Origin: Photobacterium jeanii
GTDB lineage: Bacteria; Pseudomonadota; Gammaproteobacteria; Enterobacterales; Vibrionaceae
Assembly (NCBI RefSeq): GCF_001650345.1
Contig: NZ_LVHF01000029.1
Coordinates: forward strand, 62,001 to 126,000
DNA length: 64,000 nucleotides
Direction: 5' to 3'
The notes below the pieces were generated by a model. The model did no database searches and was not told the DNA's origin. It worked only from the letters and a program-made list of their open reading frames with translations. Of the stretch, positions 38,030 through 48,084 are shown piece by piece. How positions within the stretch are numbered: the first letter of the stretch is position 1; every line of letters begins with the position of its first letter. A program made the position numbers and the translations under genes.

Positions 38030-39577
38030 TTAGGATGCCGTCGGTTTCACTGGCTGACCGCCTTCAACATCCCCATTCGCCTTAGCTTGTGCTTGACCGT
38101 TGTACTTCTTCTCCCAATAATCAGCACCTTTGATACCAAGTTTCACAGGGTTAAACGTAAACTCAGTCACGCCAGCTTTTTGCTGTGCTTCGTAATCTTC
38201 TAGGGCTTTCATCGCGGGTTTTGCCATGAAGAAGATGATCAAAATACCCACGATATTTAGCCACGCCATCAGACCAACACCAACATCACCCATTGCCCAC
38301 GCTAAATCAGCCGCTTTCACCGTACCGTAAAATACGGACACCATAAGCACGATCTTCAGTACAAACATCATGCCTGAAATTTTTAACTTACGGCGGATAA
38401 ACGCGATATTGGTTTCAGCAATGTAGTAGTACGCCAAAATAGTTGTGAAGGCGAAGAAGAACAGTGCGAACGCAATGAAAGGTTTACCTAAACCAGGTAG
38501 CGCACTTTCAATCGCCATTTGAGTAAACACAGGGCCATTAGCACCAATTTCAGCAGATAGATTCTGAACAATAAATGCTCCGTCACCACCGCCATGTACG
38601 TTATAAGCACCCGTTAGCAAAATCATAAACGCGGTCGCTGAACACACTAACAAGGTATCAATATAGATAGAGAACGACTGCACCAAACCTTGCTGCGCTG
38701 GGTGTTGTACATGTGCTGCCGCAGCGGCATGAGGACCTGTACCTTGACCTGCTTCGTTAGAATAAACACCACGCTTAACACCCCAACCAATTGCAGCACC
38801 AAAGCCAGCCATAGGCGTGAACGCATCACCCACAATCATGGCGACGATACCCGGTACTTCGCTGATGTTAAGCAGAATGATAACAAACGCAATAATGATG
38901 TATGCCAGTGCCATGAAAGGCACCACAATTTGTGTAAAGTGCGCGATACGCTTAACACCACCAAAAATGATAAAGCCCAAAATGATGGAAATAATGGTGC
39001 CTGTTGCGATCTTTGCAAAACTAAAAGTACCGACTGCGGTTTCAATCATAGCGCCAGAACCGAACGCTGCCTCAACCGCGTTACCGATACTGTTTGATTG
39101 CACACCCGGCAGTAACACACCACACGCAAAGATAGTCGCGATAGCAAAGATCCATGCATACCAAGATTGCCCCATACATTTTTCAATGTAATATGCCGGA
39201 CCACCACGGAATTGACCTTCGTCTTCCTCTTTATAGATTTGCGCCAGTGTTGATTCTGCATACGCAGTTGCCGCCCCCAAAAAAGCAACAACCCACATCC
39301 AGAATACTGCTCCCGGACCACCAAAGCCGATAGCCGCAGCGACACCGGCAATGTTACCCGTACCGACACGACCTGAAAGCGATACCGCTAACGCTTGAAA
39401 TGATGAAATCCCTTTATCGGTGCTTTTGCCCGACAACAGCAGACGCCACATTTCACGAAAATGACGTAGCTGTACAAAGCGCGTTGTTACCGAATAGAAA
39501 AGTCCGGCCCCTAGGCATAAGTAGATGAGCACTGGGCTCCAAATAATGCCGTTTAAAAAATCGACGATTGCTTGCAT
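38030..39577 (-). CDS. Sodium:alanine symporter, AGCS family
   Basis: 515 residues from the ATG that follows AGGGAG; an upstream in-frame extension is rejected. About eleven membrane helices, with AGCS signatures such as SSFQALAVSLSGRVGTGNIAGVAAAIGFGGPGAVFWMW and YSNEAGQGTGPHAAAAAH. It imports alanine or glycine with Na+. The C-terminal 60 residues are polar. In V. cholerae a homologous gene is controlled by a tandem glycine riboswitch, but no such element was seen upstream here. Confidence 0.93.
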   Translation of the reverse strand: MQAIVDFLNGIIWSPVLIYLCLGAGLFYSVTTRFVQLRHFREMWRLLLSGKSTDKGISSFQALAVSLSGRVGTGNIAGVAAAIGFGGPGAVFWMWVVAFLGAATAYAESTLAQIYKEEDEGQFRGGPAYYIEKCMGQSWYAWIFAIATIFACGVLLPGVQSNSIGNAVEAAFGSGAMIETAVGTFSFAKIATGTIISIILGFIIFGGVKRIAHFTQIVVPFMALAYIIIAFVIILLNISEVPGIVAMIVGDAFTPMAGFGAAIGWGVKRGVYSNEAGQGTGPHAAAAAHVQHPAQQGLVQSFSIYIDTLLVCSATAFMILLTGAYNVHGGGDGAFIVQNLSAEIGANGPVFTQMAIESALPGLGKPFIAFALFFFAFTTILAYYYIAETNIAFIRRKLKISGMMFVLKIVLMVSVFYGTVKAADLAWAMGDVGVGLMAWLNIVGILIIFFMAKPAMKALEDYEAQQKAGVTEFTFNPVKLGIKGADYWEKKYNGQAQAKANGDVEGGQPVKPTAS

Positions 39578-39873
39578 GAAACACTCCCTGTTTTGCATTA
39601 CTGCGCGATTAATTCTTGTACAGAATAATAACCACAATGTAAGCAATTTGTTAAGAGATTTATTTCATGGTCAATTTGAGTGTGAGCCAACGCACAACAA
39701 CATCGAAGTTAGAGGCAATATTATGATTTCAATTGAGTATTAGTAACAGTTGAGTAACAAGAGAGTAATTTATAAAATATGCACATCACAAGCATAAAAC
39801 ACCAACCACTCAACGATATTAAGCGGCAAATGCCCAAAGATAACGACGAGAAATGACGTTGAAAGAGAAGGGA

Positions 39874-41169
39874 TTATCCCTGAAGCGCGCACACGACACA
39901 GTTTTTGCCGTTACGTTTAGCTTGGTATAAAGCGCGATCAGCGGCGACAAGAAGTTGATCAACCGTACTGATTTTTCCGGCAACACATGCGCTAGCAAGA
40001 GTGTCGGGCTCCATCGTCGCGATCCCCATACTGGCAGAGAAATTTAACCTACCTTGCTCTGTATCAACCTGAACTTGATTTAATCGCTGACACAAGCGCT
40101 GAGCAATAACATTGGCTTCAGCATGAGAGCACTCAGGCAAGATCAAGATAAACTCCTCCCCGCCCCAGCGTGCCATGATATCGTCTTGGCGAATATTTTG
40201 GCTGCTCACTTTAGCAAACTGGCGCAAAACTTCGTCACCAACAAGGTGCCCGTAATGATCGTTAATCAGTTTGAAGTTATCTAGATCGATCATCACACAA
40301 CTTAGTGGCTTGCCTGCTTGTTTCAGCAAATTAAACTGCTGTACCAATAGTTCAGAACTGGCGCGTCGATTAAGTAAGTTTGTTAAACCATCATAATTTG
40401 CTTGATGCTCTAACTTCTCTTTCAATAAATTCTGCTCAGTAATGTCCATTGCGGTTACCTGCACCGCTGGTTCACCATCCCAAATAACATGGCGCGACAG
40501 CAAACTAAGCCAAATGGTCTCACCATTACGTTTAATCCCTTTGACTTCGGCTTTAATATTCTCGACATCACCATTTAACAGTGCCGCATTTTCTTCCCAT
40601 GCTTGCTGATGAAACTGTGGCGTTATCAAAGGCAAGATGGAATCTTGCGCTAGCAGCACTTGTTCACTCTGATAACCGTGCATGTCGGAATATGCCCTGT
40701 TGCAGAACAGCGGCTTAAAATTACGGTGGACTAAAATGCCTTGGATAGAACCATCAACCAATTCACGGTATCGCTTTTCGCTTGCTTTAAGCTGGCGCTG
40801 CATTTCAATTTGCGAACTCAAATCAATGATGGTGATCTGCATCGCAGGTTCACCTTGCCATTCAATAACGTGATCAACCGTTAATACAATGAGTTCATTG
40901 CCGCTGTTATCAATATTTTTGTATGAACGCACACCCGGCTTCAGCTTTCCACTCATCACATCTTGATAAGTTTGACGGGCTTTTTGCTGTTCTTTAGGTG
41001 CAATTAAATCCAGTAGAGAGGGTAAAGATAAAATAGCGTCTGCATTTGAGTAGCCAAAGTAATTGGCATACGTATCATCAGCATAGAGAGGTTTAAAGTC
41101 GCGATGCACCACCACACCATAGTGAGAGTCTATGAATACTTTCTCATCTTTAGAAATTTGTAAGCTCAC
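39874..41169 (-). CDS. PAS-PAS-GGDEF diguanylate cyclase
   Basis: 431 residues: two PAS domains with related sequences (about 10-125 and 130-250, each containing an HRxFKPL(Y/F)x(D/N) start), then a GGDEF domain with signature RWGGEEF at 334-340 and intact RxxD inhibitory site (RQDD). No membrane segment, so probably a soluble cyclase sensing a ligand or redox signal through PAS. Monocistronic by spacing. Confidence 0.92.
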   Translation of the reverse strand: MSLQISKDEKVFIDSHYGVVVHRDFKPLYADDTYANYFGYSNADAILSLPSLLDLIAPKEQQKARQTYQDVMSGKLKPGVRSYKNIDNSGNELIVLTVDHVIEWQGEPAMQITIIDLSSQIEMQRQLKASEKRYRELVDGSIQGILVHRNFKPLFCNRAYSDMHGYQSEQVLLAQDSILPLITPQFHQQAWEENAALLNGDVENIKAEVKGIKRNGETIWLSLLSRHVIWDGEPAVQVTAMDITEQNLLKEKLEHQANYDGLTNLLNRRASSELLVQQFNLLKQAGKPLSCVMIDLDNFKLINDHYGHLVGDEVLRQFAKVSSQNIRQDDIMARWGGEEFILILPECSHAEANVIAQRLCQRLNQVQVDTEQGRLNFSASMGIATMEPDTLASACVAGKISTVDQLLVAADRALYQAKRNGKNCVVCALQG

Positions 41170-41368
41170 GGTGGGTACTCACGCTATGGTTGGAACAGGA
41201 CTTAGATTGATACTTGCGCGCAAAAGTTCAAACTATGAGACTTAGCCAATTGCAAAATCAAAAATAATCGAATTAAGACTGCATCTTATCACGCTTAATA
41301 AAACGGTCGATACTACTAACCCTGCTTTAGCCGCGCGATTTTATCTACGTGGCAACATGTATACCTGC

Positions 41369-42211
41369 TTAAGGACTGTAAGTTAGCAAATGGTTAAGAA
41401 ATAAGCCATGCAGCTCACTTAAAGACGCAACATGTAACTGTGAATATATGCGCTTACGATGATTTTTGACCGTGCCTTCTCCTATCACTAATTGCTCAGC
41501 AATCGCCTTAGAATCGAAACCTTGCAGGATCAAGCGAACGACTTGGTGCTCTCGTTTAGTCAACACTGCGGCACCGAAATCAGACAGTGCGGCGTTCACA
41601 TGCGCCTGCATAGCTTGGTTTGTCAGTGGTGGCTCAGCCAATACAAACGGCTTAGTCCCCCAATGCTGACGACACAATGCCGCTATTAACTCAAACACCT
41701 CGGTTAACTGATTGAGCATCGCCTTTTTCTTAAACGACACAGGCTGTGATTTGTTTGCGATAAAGCCTAAATTAATCACTACCCAGCGATTCTGCTCGAT
41801 AGAAATAACTAACCCTAACTCTTCCTGCCAACCTGTTGCTTGGTAAAAGTCGTTAAGATAATCAGGATTTAAGCCGAGATCTTTAGCTAGCGAAGCAAGA
41901 TCAAACACCCCTTGCATTGTTCGTTCATCATCTTGAAGCATTCGATAAAAAGGATCATCAAGATAAGCACGGTTAAGGTAGTACTGGAATAACAGCTCGC
42001 GTTGAATAGGTAGCTCATCAAATAAATAAACCGGACGACGCTTAGCACTATAACCAAGGATCACCGCACAATCGAAATCCACCAGCAAGCGAATAAGCTC
42101 CACCAACGAAGAAGCAAAGTTGGGCTGATTCACTGCAGCTATTGCGCTAGTAAGCGCTTCTATCCACGTTTTTCCATCTGTTTTTGTCATAGTTTTTGTC
42201 ACATGGCTCAT
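41369..42211 (-). CDS. LuxR-type transcriptional regulator
   Basis: 280 residues from ATG (MSHVTKTMTK). The C-terminal 65 residues are a LuxR/GerE helix-turn-helix (LTKREHQVVRLILQGFDSKAIAEQLVIGEGTVKNHRKRIYSQL). The N-terminal 200 residues lack the conserved residues of acyl-homoserine-lactone-binding domains and contain no receiver domain, so the input signal is unknown. No autoinducer synthase is adjacent. Confidence 0.8.
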   Translation of the reverse strand: MSHVTKTMTKTDGKTWIEALTSAIAAVNQPNFASSLVELIRLLVDFDCAVILGYSAKRRPVYLFDELPIQRELLFQYYLNRAYLDDPFYRMLQDDERTMQGVFDLASLAKDLGLNPDYLNDFYQATGWQEELGLVISIEQNRWVVINLGFIANKSQPVSFKKKAMLNQLTEVFELIAALCRQHWGTKPFVLAEPPLTNQAMQAHVNAALSDFGAAVLTKREHQVVRLILQGFDSKAIAEQLVIGEGTVKNHRKRIYSQLHVASLSELHGLFLNHLLTYSP

Positions 42212-42332
42212 ATTAGTGCACCGAACAAGCAATCATTCACGAGCTAACGAGGTCAGCCCTTATAATCAACAACTTATAGTGTTCTACACTAACGTATTTG
42301 AACTATTGGAAAAAGACTTAGTGAGAGTAAAT

Positions 42333-42355
42333 GGCTCAATCAGAACGATTGAGCC
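42333..42355. terminator. Hairpin downstream of the DUF2059-like gene
   Basis: GGCTCAATC / GATTGAGCC, perfect 9-bp stem with a 5-base loop, about 30 bases after the stop of the minus-strand gene. No T-run. Confidence 0.4.
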
Positions 42356-42385
42356 TAAGAAGAGTTCCACATCAATAATGATGTC

Positions 42386-42886
42386 TCATAACCACCCAGG
42401 AAATTCTGATTCAAAGTTAGATTTAAAGCTTTCGAGAAAATCTGAATCTTTTAGCGTTGCACTAACATAACTCATTGTACTAGTTTGCATTTGATTCATA
42501 ATTTCAGGTGTTGCCGCAACCCACTTACTCCCAATAGGAGATGTATAAAATTCTTTCAACTGTTTAATTTCAGATTCTGAAAATTGCTGCTTTAAGACTG
42601 GAGCTACAACAGAAACCATAGCATCAGCAGTCACAATTTTTTCGATTCTTTCGAACCAAAACGTATAGAGCCTTATTTGTTCTGCTTGCGATAGCTTCCG
42701 ATCTAAATTGTTCTCAATAATAGGGATCATACTATGTACTGATTGGACAGTAGCTTGCTCATTCAGTGCCGCTATTGTCTGCTCGTTATAAATAGCTCTA
42801 ACAACCCATTCCACATCTTGATCTACATCTGCATTTGCTACGGCTGAAAACAACATAAACAAAATAACGGCCAAAGACTTTTTCAT
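42386..42886 (-). CDS. Exported DUF2059-like protein
   Basis: 166 residues with a signal peptide (MKKSLAVILFMLFSAVANA). The mature helical part ends with QFSESEIKQLKEFYTSPIGSKWVAATPEIMNQM, the FYxSPxGxK pattern typical of DUF2059 periplasmic proteins. Function unknown. The Fur-box-like site at 43085 is about 200 bases upstream of this gene as well as of tyrS. Confidence 0.75.
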   Translation of the reverse strand: MKKSLAVILFMLFSAVANADVDQDVEWVVRAIYNEQTIAALNEQATVQSVHSMIPIIENNLDRKLSQAEQIRLYTFWFERIEKIVTADAMVSVVAPVLKQQFSESEIKQLKEFYTSPIGSKWVAATPEIMNQMQTSTMSYVSATLKDSDFLESFKSNFESEFPGWL

Positions 42887-43084
42887 TTCATTCCTATTTA
42901 TTAGTTATATAACTTAATTTTTTGCATGAATGCCATACTCAATAACCGCACTAAGTTAATAAACATATGAAGTCTATTGGAATATGCTCACTGTCATACA
43001 CAGCGATACACGCAATAAAGCGCCTGCAATATATCAACTCACAACATATAAAACTTGATGTGCATTATGTTTTCGCAATTAAAA

Positions 43085-43103
43085 CATAATGATAATCAAT
43101 ATC
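43085..43103. promoter_or_regulatory. Fur-box-like site
   Basis: CATAATGATAATCAATATC matches the 19-bp Fur consensus GATAATGATAATCATTATC at 17 of 19 positions. It lies between the divergent DUF2059-like gene and tyrS, about 170 bases upstream of tyrS. Confidence 0.6.
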
Positions 43104-43167
43104 ACCAACCATTCGATTAGTTTGTAAACAGTCAGCCACAACGCGTAAATCACAATATCTAAGAACC

Positions 43168-43181
43168 ATCCCTATAGGGAT
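43168..43181. repeat. Perfect 14-bp palindrome upstream of tyrS
   Basis: ATCCCTATAGGGAT, about 95 bases before the tyrS ATG and downstream of the Fur-like site. Possible operator or chance palindrome. Confidence 0.5.
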
Positions 43182-43274
43182 AATAGTCAAACGAACCACA
43201 GACGGCACGATAACCCCTTTATCGACCATTCAAGCGCGACAATTCGTGCTAAAAAGCGAAATACAGGAAAGAGC

Positions 43275-44537
43275 ATGCCGACAGTCAACCCAACACTTTT
43301 TGATGACTTACAGCAACGCGGCTTAATTGCCCAAGCAGCCAACCGCGATGAATTAGAACAGCACCTTACTCATGCTCGTACTGTGTATTGTGGCTTTGAT
43401 CCGACTGCAGGCAGCTTACACATCGGACACCTTGTTCCTTTACTGATGCTTAAACGCTTTCATGAAGCTGGGCACAAAGTACTGGCGTTAGTCGGCGGTG
43501 CGACGGGCATGATTGGAGATCCGAGCTTTAAAGCGACTGAGCGTAGCCTAAATAGCGCAGATACAGTGCAACAATGGGTAGCGGATTTGAGTATGCAGAT
43601 TGCGGCGGTATTACCTGAGTCACAAGAAAACCCACCCAAGATAGTAAATAATGCCGACTGGATCGGTCAGATCAACCTGATCGACTTTTTTCGTGATATC
43701 GGTAAGCACTTCTCAGTAAACGCGATGATCAACAAAGAGTCTGTTAAGCAGCGTTTAAACCGTCCCGATCAAGGGATCTCGTTCACTGAATTTTCTTACG
43801 CGCTATTACAATCGTACGACTTTGTTCATTTAAACAAGGCTTATGAGTGTAGCCTTCAAATTGGGGGCAATGATCAATGGGGCAACATCACTAGCGGCAT
43901 TGACCTAACACGCCGCCTGAACCAGCAAAAAGTATACGGTATGACGCTGCCGCTGATCACCAAATCAGATGGCACTAAATTTGGTAAAACCGAAAGCGGC
44001 GCGGTATGGCTTGATCCAAGTAAAACCTCTCCGTATGCCTTCTACCAGTTCTGGCTCAATACCGCAGATGCAGATGTTTACCACTTTTTGCGTTACTACA
44101 CCTTCTTATCATTAGAAGAAATTGACCAAATTGAAGCAGCGGATAAAGCTCACCAAGGTAAACCACAGGCGCAGCAAATTTTGGCACAAGCCGTCACCAA
44201 GTTAGTCCATGGTAATGATGCTCTCGTCTCTGCCGAACGAATCAGCCAAGCCTTGTTCTCTGGCGAGTTCAATACGCTTACCATGGCTGAGTTACAACAA
44301 TTAGAGCAAGACGGCATGCCAGCAAGCAAACTCGATAGCCAACAGAAACTATCGCAAACGTTGGTTGATGTCGGTTTAGCCTCATCGCTGCGCCAAGCGC
44401 GAGAGTTTATTGCCAATAATGCGATCAGCATTAATGGTGAGGTAGTTGATCATGAACAGCTTTCAGATTGCCGTCCACTTCATGACAAATACTGGATTAT
44501 TCGTCGAGGTAAAAAACAATTCCACCTAGGCTACTAA
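43275..44537 (+). CDS. tyrS: Tyrosyl-tRNA synthetase
   Basis: 420 residues. Class I HIGH motif in [19 protein letters not shown] tyrosine pocket, KMSKS-equivalent KFGKT near residue 238, and a C-terminal S4 RNA-binding domain (about 355-410). Close to the E. coli TyrS type (424 aa). Many Vibrionaceae carry two tyrosyl-tRNA synthetases; which copy this is cannot be decided here. The upstream Fur-like site is unexpected for a housekeeping synthetase. Confidence 0.95.
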   Translation: MPTVNPTLFDDLQQRGLIAQAANRDELEQHLTHARTVYCGFDPTAGSLHIGHLVPLLMLKRFHEAGHKVLALVGGATGMIGDPSFKATERSLNSADTVQQWVADLSMQIAAVLPESQENPPKIVNNADWIGQINLIDFFRDIGKHFSVNAMINKESVKQRLNRPDQGISFTEFSYALLQSYDFVHLNKAYECSLQIGGNDQWGNITSGIDLTRRLNQQKVYGMTLPLITKSDGTKFGKTESGAVWLDPSKTSPYAFYQFWLNTADADVYHFLRYYTFLSLEEIDQIEAADKAHQGKPQAQQILAQAVTKLVHGNDALVSAERISQALFSGEFNTLTMAELQQLEQDGMPASKLDSQQKLSQTLVDVGLASSLRQAREFIANNAISINGEVVDHEQLSDCRPLHDKYWIIRRGKKQFHLGY

Positions 44538-44603
44538 CAACAAGATAACTAAACAACAAGGCAACACAACATCGCAATCAAAAGTCATCTTTGATTGATA
44601 AAA

Positions 44604-44638
44604 AAGCGCGTAATGAGTTCATCACTCATTACGCGCTT
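44604..44638. terminator. Terminator of tyrS
   Basis: Perfect 14-bp stem AAGCGCGTAATGAG / CTCATTACGCGCTT with a 7-base loop, 65 bases after the stop. Confidence 0.75.
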
Positions 44639-44923
44639 CACTTATCCGCTAAACCTGGCGTTTCATTCCTCTAAGCTTTTATACCTAGCACATCGCCCTT
44701 ACTTTCAAGCTTACCTTCCGAAAGTGCGCTAGATAGCACGTCGTTCACACGAAAACATGACCTACCCAACAACCCGTTGTTATTCATAGACTTATTTCGC
44801 AGCGCGGTCATTAAAACTAGAGCAGGAGCAAATTTACTAATCGAGTATTCGTCTAAGCTTGCTTGGATAATCAGTAATTAATTCAAGTTCATAGGGCTAA
44901 AACAATAGAATACCGAGGTAACA
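44639..44923. other. Promoter region of the GltD-like gene
   Basis: About 285 bases with no coding potential seen. It should hold the promoter of the flavoprotein gene starting at 44924. No convincing FNR, ArcA or sigma-54 element was found. Confidence 0.35.
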
Positions 44924-46822
44924 ATGATAACCATCACAATAAATGGCAAGTTGCTTGAGGTTGAGGATAATCAAACCCTACTCTCCATCGTGAGACAGCA
45001 CCACATTCCCCTACCTTCACTCTGCGATTCAGATAATGATAGCCATGGCCATTCTTGCGAACTTTGCGATATAGAAGTTGCAGGTATTGGCATTAAGAAA
45101 GCCTGCCAAACAACAGCGGTTGATGGCATGACAGTAATGACAGAGTCTGAGCGCTTATCGCAGCGGCGTCGCAATACCTTAATTCGCTTACTGTCTGAGC
45201 ATAAAACGGAGTTCTGTGAGCCTCCGTGTCAAACCGCTTGTCCAGCAAAAGTTGATATTCAAAGTTACCTCGCGCATATCGCCAATAACGATCATCGAAA
45301 AGCAATTGAAGTCATTAAGCAGGCACTACCTATGCCACTTTCCATCGGACGCGTTTGCCCTGCTTTTTGTGAGGCAGGGTGTCGACGCGGGCTTATTGAT
45401 GAACCGCTGGCTATCCGCCAATTAAAACGCCATACCGCTGATATTGATATGGCTGCTTTTGAATCCTATGTTCCGGAAAAAGCTCCAGACACTGGAAAAT
45501 CTATTGCTATCGTCGGCAGTGGACCTGGCGGACTTACCTGCGGCTATTACTTGAGTAACAAAGGCTACGACGTCACTGTGTTTGAAAGCATGCCACTCGC
45601 GGGAGGCTGGCTACGTTACGGCATTCCTGAATATCGCCTACCTAAAGCCATTCTTGATAAAGAAATCGACCTTATGTGTCGTAATGGCATGGCGATACAA
45701 ACTAATTGCACTTTAGGCAGTGATATCACCCTAACTGCGCTCAGCGAACAGTATGACGCGGTTTGTATGGCGGTTGGCGCTTCCAAAGCCGTTGCCATGA
45801 ACTACACGGGTAGCGAGCTTAAAGGCTGTTATCTTGGCGTTGATTACTTAAAAGACTTTGTCACTGACCGTCACTTCACAACTGGCAAAAAAGTTGCTGT
45901 TATCGGTGGTGGTAACACCGCAATCGACTGTGCAAGAACGGCGGTTCGCGCAGGTGCTGACACAACCTTGATTTACCGCCGAACAAGAACCGAAATGCCA
46001 GCGGAAGCTTATGAAATTGATGAAGCTGAGAAAGAAGGCGTGAAATTTCACTTCTTGACCAACCCAGTTGAAAATATTGCTAATGAAGATGGTTGGGTAA
46101 GTGAAGTTAAAATGGAAATCATGAAGTTAGGTAAGCCAGATTCTTCCGGTCGCTCTCGCCCTGAACCGACCGGAGAATACTTCACAGAAGAATACGACAC
46201 TGTGATCGCCGCTGTTTCGCAAGCGCCCGATCTTAACTTCTTAGAAGACGATGGCATTCAGCTAGCACTCACGCGCTGGAATACTATCGATTGTAACGAA
46301 GCCAACATGTATAGCGGCATAGATAACATTTTTGGTATTGGCGATTTTCGTCGTGGCCCTGCTACTGCCATTGAAGCTATCGCTGATGGCAAAACCGCAG
46401 CCGAAGCAATCGATGCATTTTTGAATCAAGGCTTAGCAAACATGGCTACTACGAGTCAAAATGCATTTACGCTAAACAAAGACAGTAAACAAAAATACAT
46501 CCATTCCACACACCTTACCGATGTCACCAAAGTCATGCGAGCCTTAGCTAAAGGGCAAACTGAACAGCAGCAAGAAGTACGTTTCTCTGATGCTATGACT
46601 CATATTCTCCGCTTATCGGTACCAGAGCTCACGCTGGAACAACGCGATAAAAGTTTTGATGAAGTTGAAAAAGGCGTTACCCAACAAGCTGCATCCATTG
46701 AGGCGCAACGTTGTATGGCCTGTGGCTGTGAACACCGCAATCAATGCGCACTGCGTGATTACGCTTCACAGTGTGACTTTACTGAATCAGAGCTCATTAA
46801 AATTAACCGAGTAGAGGCATAA
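44924..46822 (+). CDS. Stand-alone GltD-like NAD(P)H/FAD oxidoreductase with N-terminal [2Fe-2S] domain
   Basis: 632 residues: ferredoxin-like [2Fe-2S] domain (1-75, Cys34, Cys45, Cys48, Cys61), a Fer4_20-type helical iron-sulfur domain with CEPPCQTACPAKVDI and CPAFCEAGCRRG, then FAD (IVGSGPGGLTCGYYLS) and NAD(P)H (VIGGGNTAIDCAR) Rossmann folds, and an extra Cys-rich C-terminus (CMACGCEHRNQCALRDYASQC). This layout is that of glutamate-synthase small-subunit-like proteins that pair with formate dehydrogenases, hydrogenases or reductases. No partner subunit is adjacent, so the electron acceptor is unknown. Confidence 0.85.
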   Translation: MITITINGKLLEVEDNQTLLSIVRQHHIPLPSLCDSDNDSHGHSCELCDIEVAGIGIKKACQTTAVDGMTVMTESERLSQRRRNTLIRLLSEHKTEFCEPPCQTACPAKVDIQSYLAHIANNDHRKAIEVIKQALPMPLSIGRVCPAFCEAGCRRGLIDEPLAIRQLKRHTADIDMAAFESYVPEKAPDTGKSIAIVGSGPGGLTCGYYLSNKGYDVTVFESMPLAGGWLRYGIPEYRLPKAILDKEIDLMCRNGMAIQTNCTLGSDITLTALSEQYDAVCMAVGASKAVAMNYTGSELKGCYLGVDYLKDFVTDRHFTTGKKVAVIGGGNTAIDCARTAVRAGADTTLIYRRTRTEMPAEAYEIDEAEKEGVKFHFLTNPVENIANEDGWVSEVKMEIMKLGKPDSSGRSRPEPTGEYFTEEYDTVIAAVSQAPDLNFLEDDGIQLALTRWNTIDCNEANMYSGIDNIFGIGDFRRGPATAIEAIADGKTAAEAIDAFLNQGLANMATTSQNAFTLNKDSKQKYIHSTHLTDVTKVMRALAKGQTEQQQEVRFSDAMTHILRLSVPELTLEQRDKSFDEVEKGVTQQAASIEAQRCMACGCEHRNQCALRDYASQCDFTESELIKINRVEA

Positions 46823-46840
46823 AAAAGAGCACCTTAAAGA

Positions 46841-46878
46841 TGCGGCATAGTCATGAATACATTAAAAATTATGCCGCA
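46841..46878 (+). other. Inverted repeat after the GltD-like gene
   Basis: TGCGGCATA (46841-46849) / TATGCCGCA (46870-46878), loop of 20 bases, no T-run. Possible transcript-end hairpin. Confidence 0.4.
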
Positions 46879-46993
46879 ACCTTAAATCTTCACAGGCTTG
46901 GTTTGGCACAAATCACAGAAAACGTTGAACAATCTGCTGAAAGTTAACAGCAATGTTAACATTTACAAACTCGCAACAAGCCTTGTTACCATT

Positions 46994-47473
46994 ATGTTTG
47001 TATCTTCAGCATCCCATAAAAAAAGTTTCCTTCAATCGCCATGGTTCGCTTGGCTGAAAATCACGATCTTCTTTTGTATTGGGCTTGTAGCCTATGAGTT
47101 CTTTATTAACCCAGCGGTACAGAAAAGCGTCGAATCCGATTGTCAGCTCAGCAGCACTGTATGCCAAATAGATGATGCTAACCTTAGTTTAGAGTACGAC
47201 ATTGTTAACCCTATGGTTAGCAATACATTATCTGTGGATTGGTCTTCAATCCCGCAAGACGTTAAGCAATTAGAACTTAAGCTTGAGGGGCATGAAATGA
47301 TGATGGGGATCTACAAGCTACAGCTAAAACGTACAACTAACGATACGTTCAGTGGTGAACTTCTGCTACCTTTCTGCACCTCCGAAACCATGACTTGGTA
47401 CGGCACAATTACACCTTTAGCAGCTCAGACGCAGATCTCGCCATTACATATTTCAGTAAGGATGACGCAATGA
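46994..47473 (+). CDS. Membrane-anchored protein of unknown function in a copper-delivery operon
   Basis: 159 residues from the ATG (MFVSSASHKKSF); an upstream TTG start adds 32 residues without support. One N-terminal membrane helix (LKITIFFCIGLVAYEFFI), then a periplasmic beta-rich domain with DCQLSSTVCQIDD, GHEMMMGIYKLQL and LLPFCTSETMTWYG. The Met cluster HEMMMG and three Cys could bind copper. Its stop overlaps the sco start (ATGA), so the two are translationally coupled and probably act together in copper handling. Family not recognised. Confidence 0.7.
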   Translation: MFVSSASHKKSFLQSPWFAWLKITIFFCIGLVAYEFFINPAVQKSVESDCQLSSTVCQIDDANLSLEYDIVNPMVSNTLSVDWSSIPQDVKQLELKLEGHEMMMGIYKLQLKRTTNDTFSGELLLPFCTSETMTWYGTITPLAAQTQISPLHISVRMTQ

Positions 47474-48072
47474 AATTTCAATGGATTGTTTTAGCTGTCG
47501 CTCTTGGGGCTGGCTTATTAACGCGACACCTCGTTGACGGTGACAACGGTGCTACAACGCAAGCTCAATCAGCCACAGAAGTCAGCGATCTAACCCAACT
47601 TAAAAGTGGGTCTGACTCCATTAATTTATTCTCAAATGAGGACGATCGATTACGTATCGTCTACTTTGGCTATACCCACTGCCCTGATGTTTGTCCGACT
47701 TCATTAGCGGTATTATCAGCCGGATTACAAACGCTGCCAGAAGAAAGCATGAAACACATATGGCCTGTGTTTATTACCCTAGATCCTGAACGCGATAACG
47801 CAGAAAAAAGTGCGGAATATGCCCAATACTTCCACAAAAGCATTATTGGGGTGTCAGGCAGCGACAGCCAAATTAAAGCGCTTGCGGAAAAATACGGCGT
47901 GCTTTACATGCGCACAGAATTGAAAGACTCAGCAATGAAGTACGCAGTCGATCACAGCTCTTACTTTTACCTATTACAACCAGATGGCACCTTACTTGAA
48001 AAAGTGCCACACACGTTAAGTAGCGCCATTATTGTTGATGCTATTTCACGTCACTTGCCTACAAAAAGCTAA
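47470..48072 (+). CDS. SCO1/SenC family copper chaperone
   Basis: 200 residues from the ATG overlapping the previous stop. N-terminal membrane anchor (WIVLAVALGAGLLT), thioredoxin-like fold, copper-binding CPDVCP motif in GYTHCPDVCPTS, and the distal ligand His in AVDHSSYFYLL. Sco proteins deliver copper to, or reduce thiols of, the CuA site of cytochrome oxidase in the periplasm. PCuAC chaperone gene follows 12 bases later. Confidence 0.93.
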   Translation: MKFQWIVLAVALGAGLLTRHLVDGDNGATTQAQSATEVSDLTQLKSGSDSINLFSNEDDRLRIVYFGYTHCPDVCPTSLAVLSAGLQTLPEESMKHIWPVFITLDPERDNAEKSAEYAQYFHKSIIGVSGSDSQIKALAEKYGVLYMRTELKDSAMKYAVDHSSYFYLLQPDGTLLEKVPHTLSSAIIVDAISRHLPTKS

Positions 48073-48084
48073 TAAGGAAATTAA

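Noticed and set aside
39578..39873. Possible glycine riboswitch upstream of the alanine symporter, as in V. cholerae
   Set aside because: The conserved ACCGAAG/CTTCGGT core elements are absent from the upstream region.
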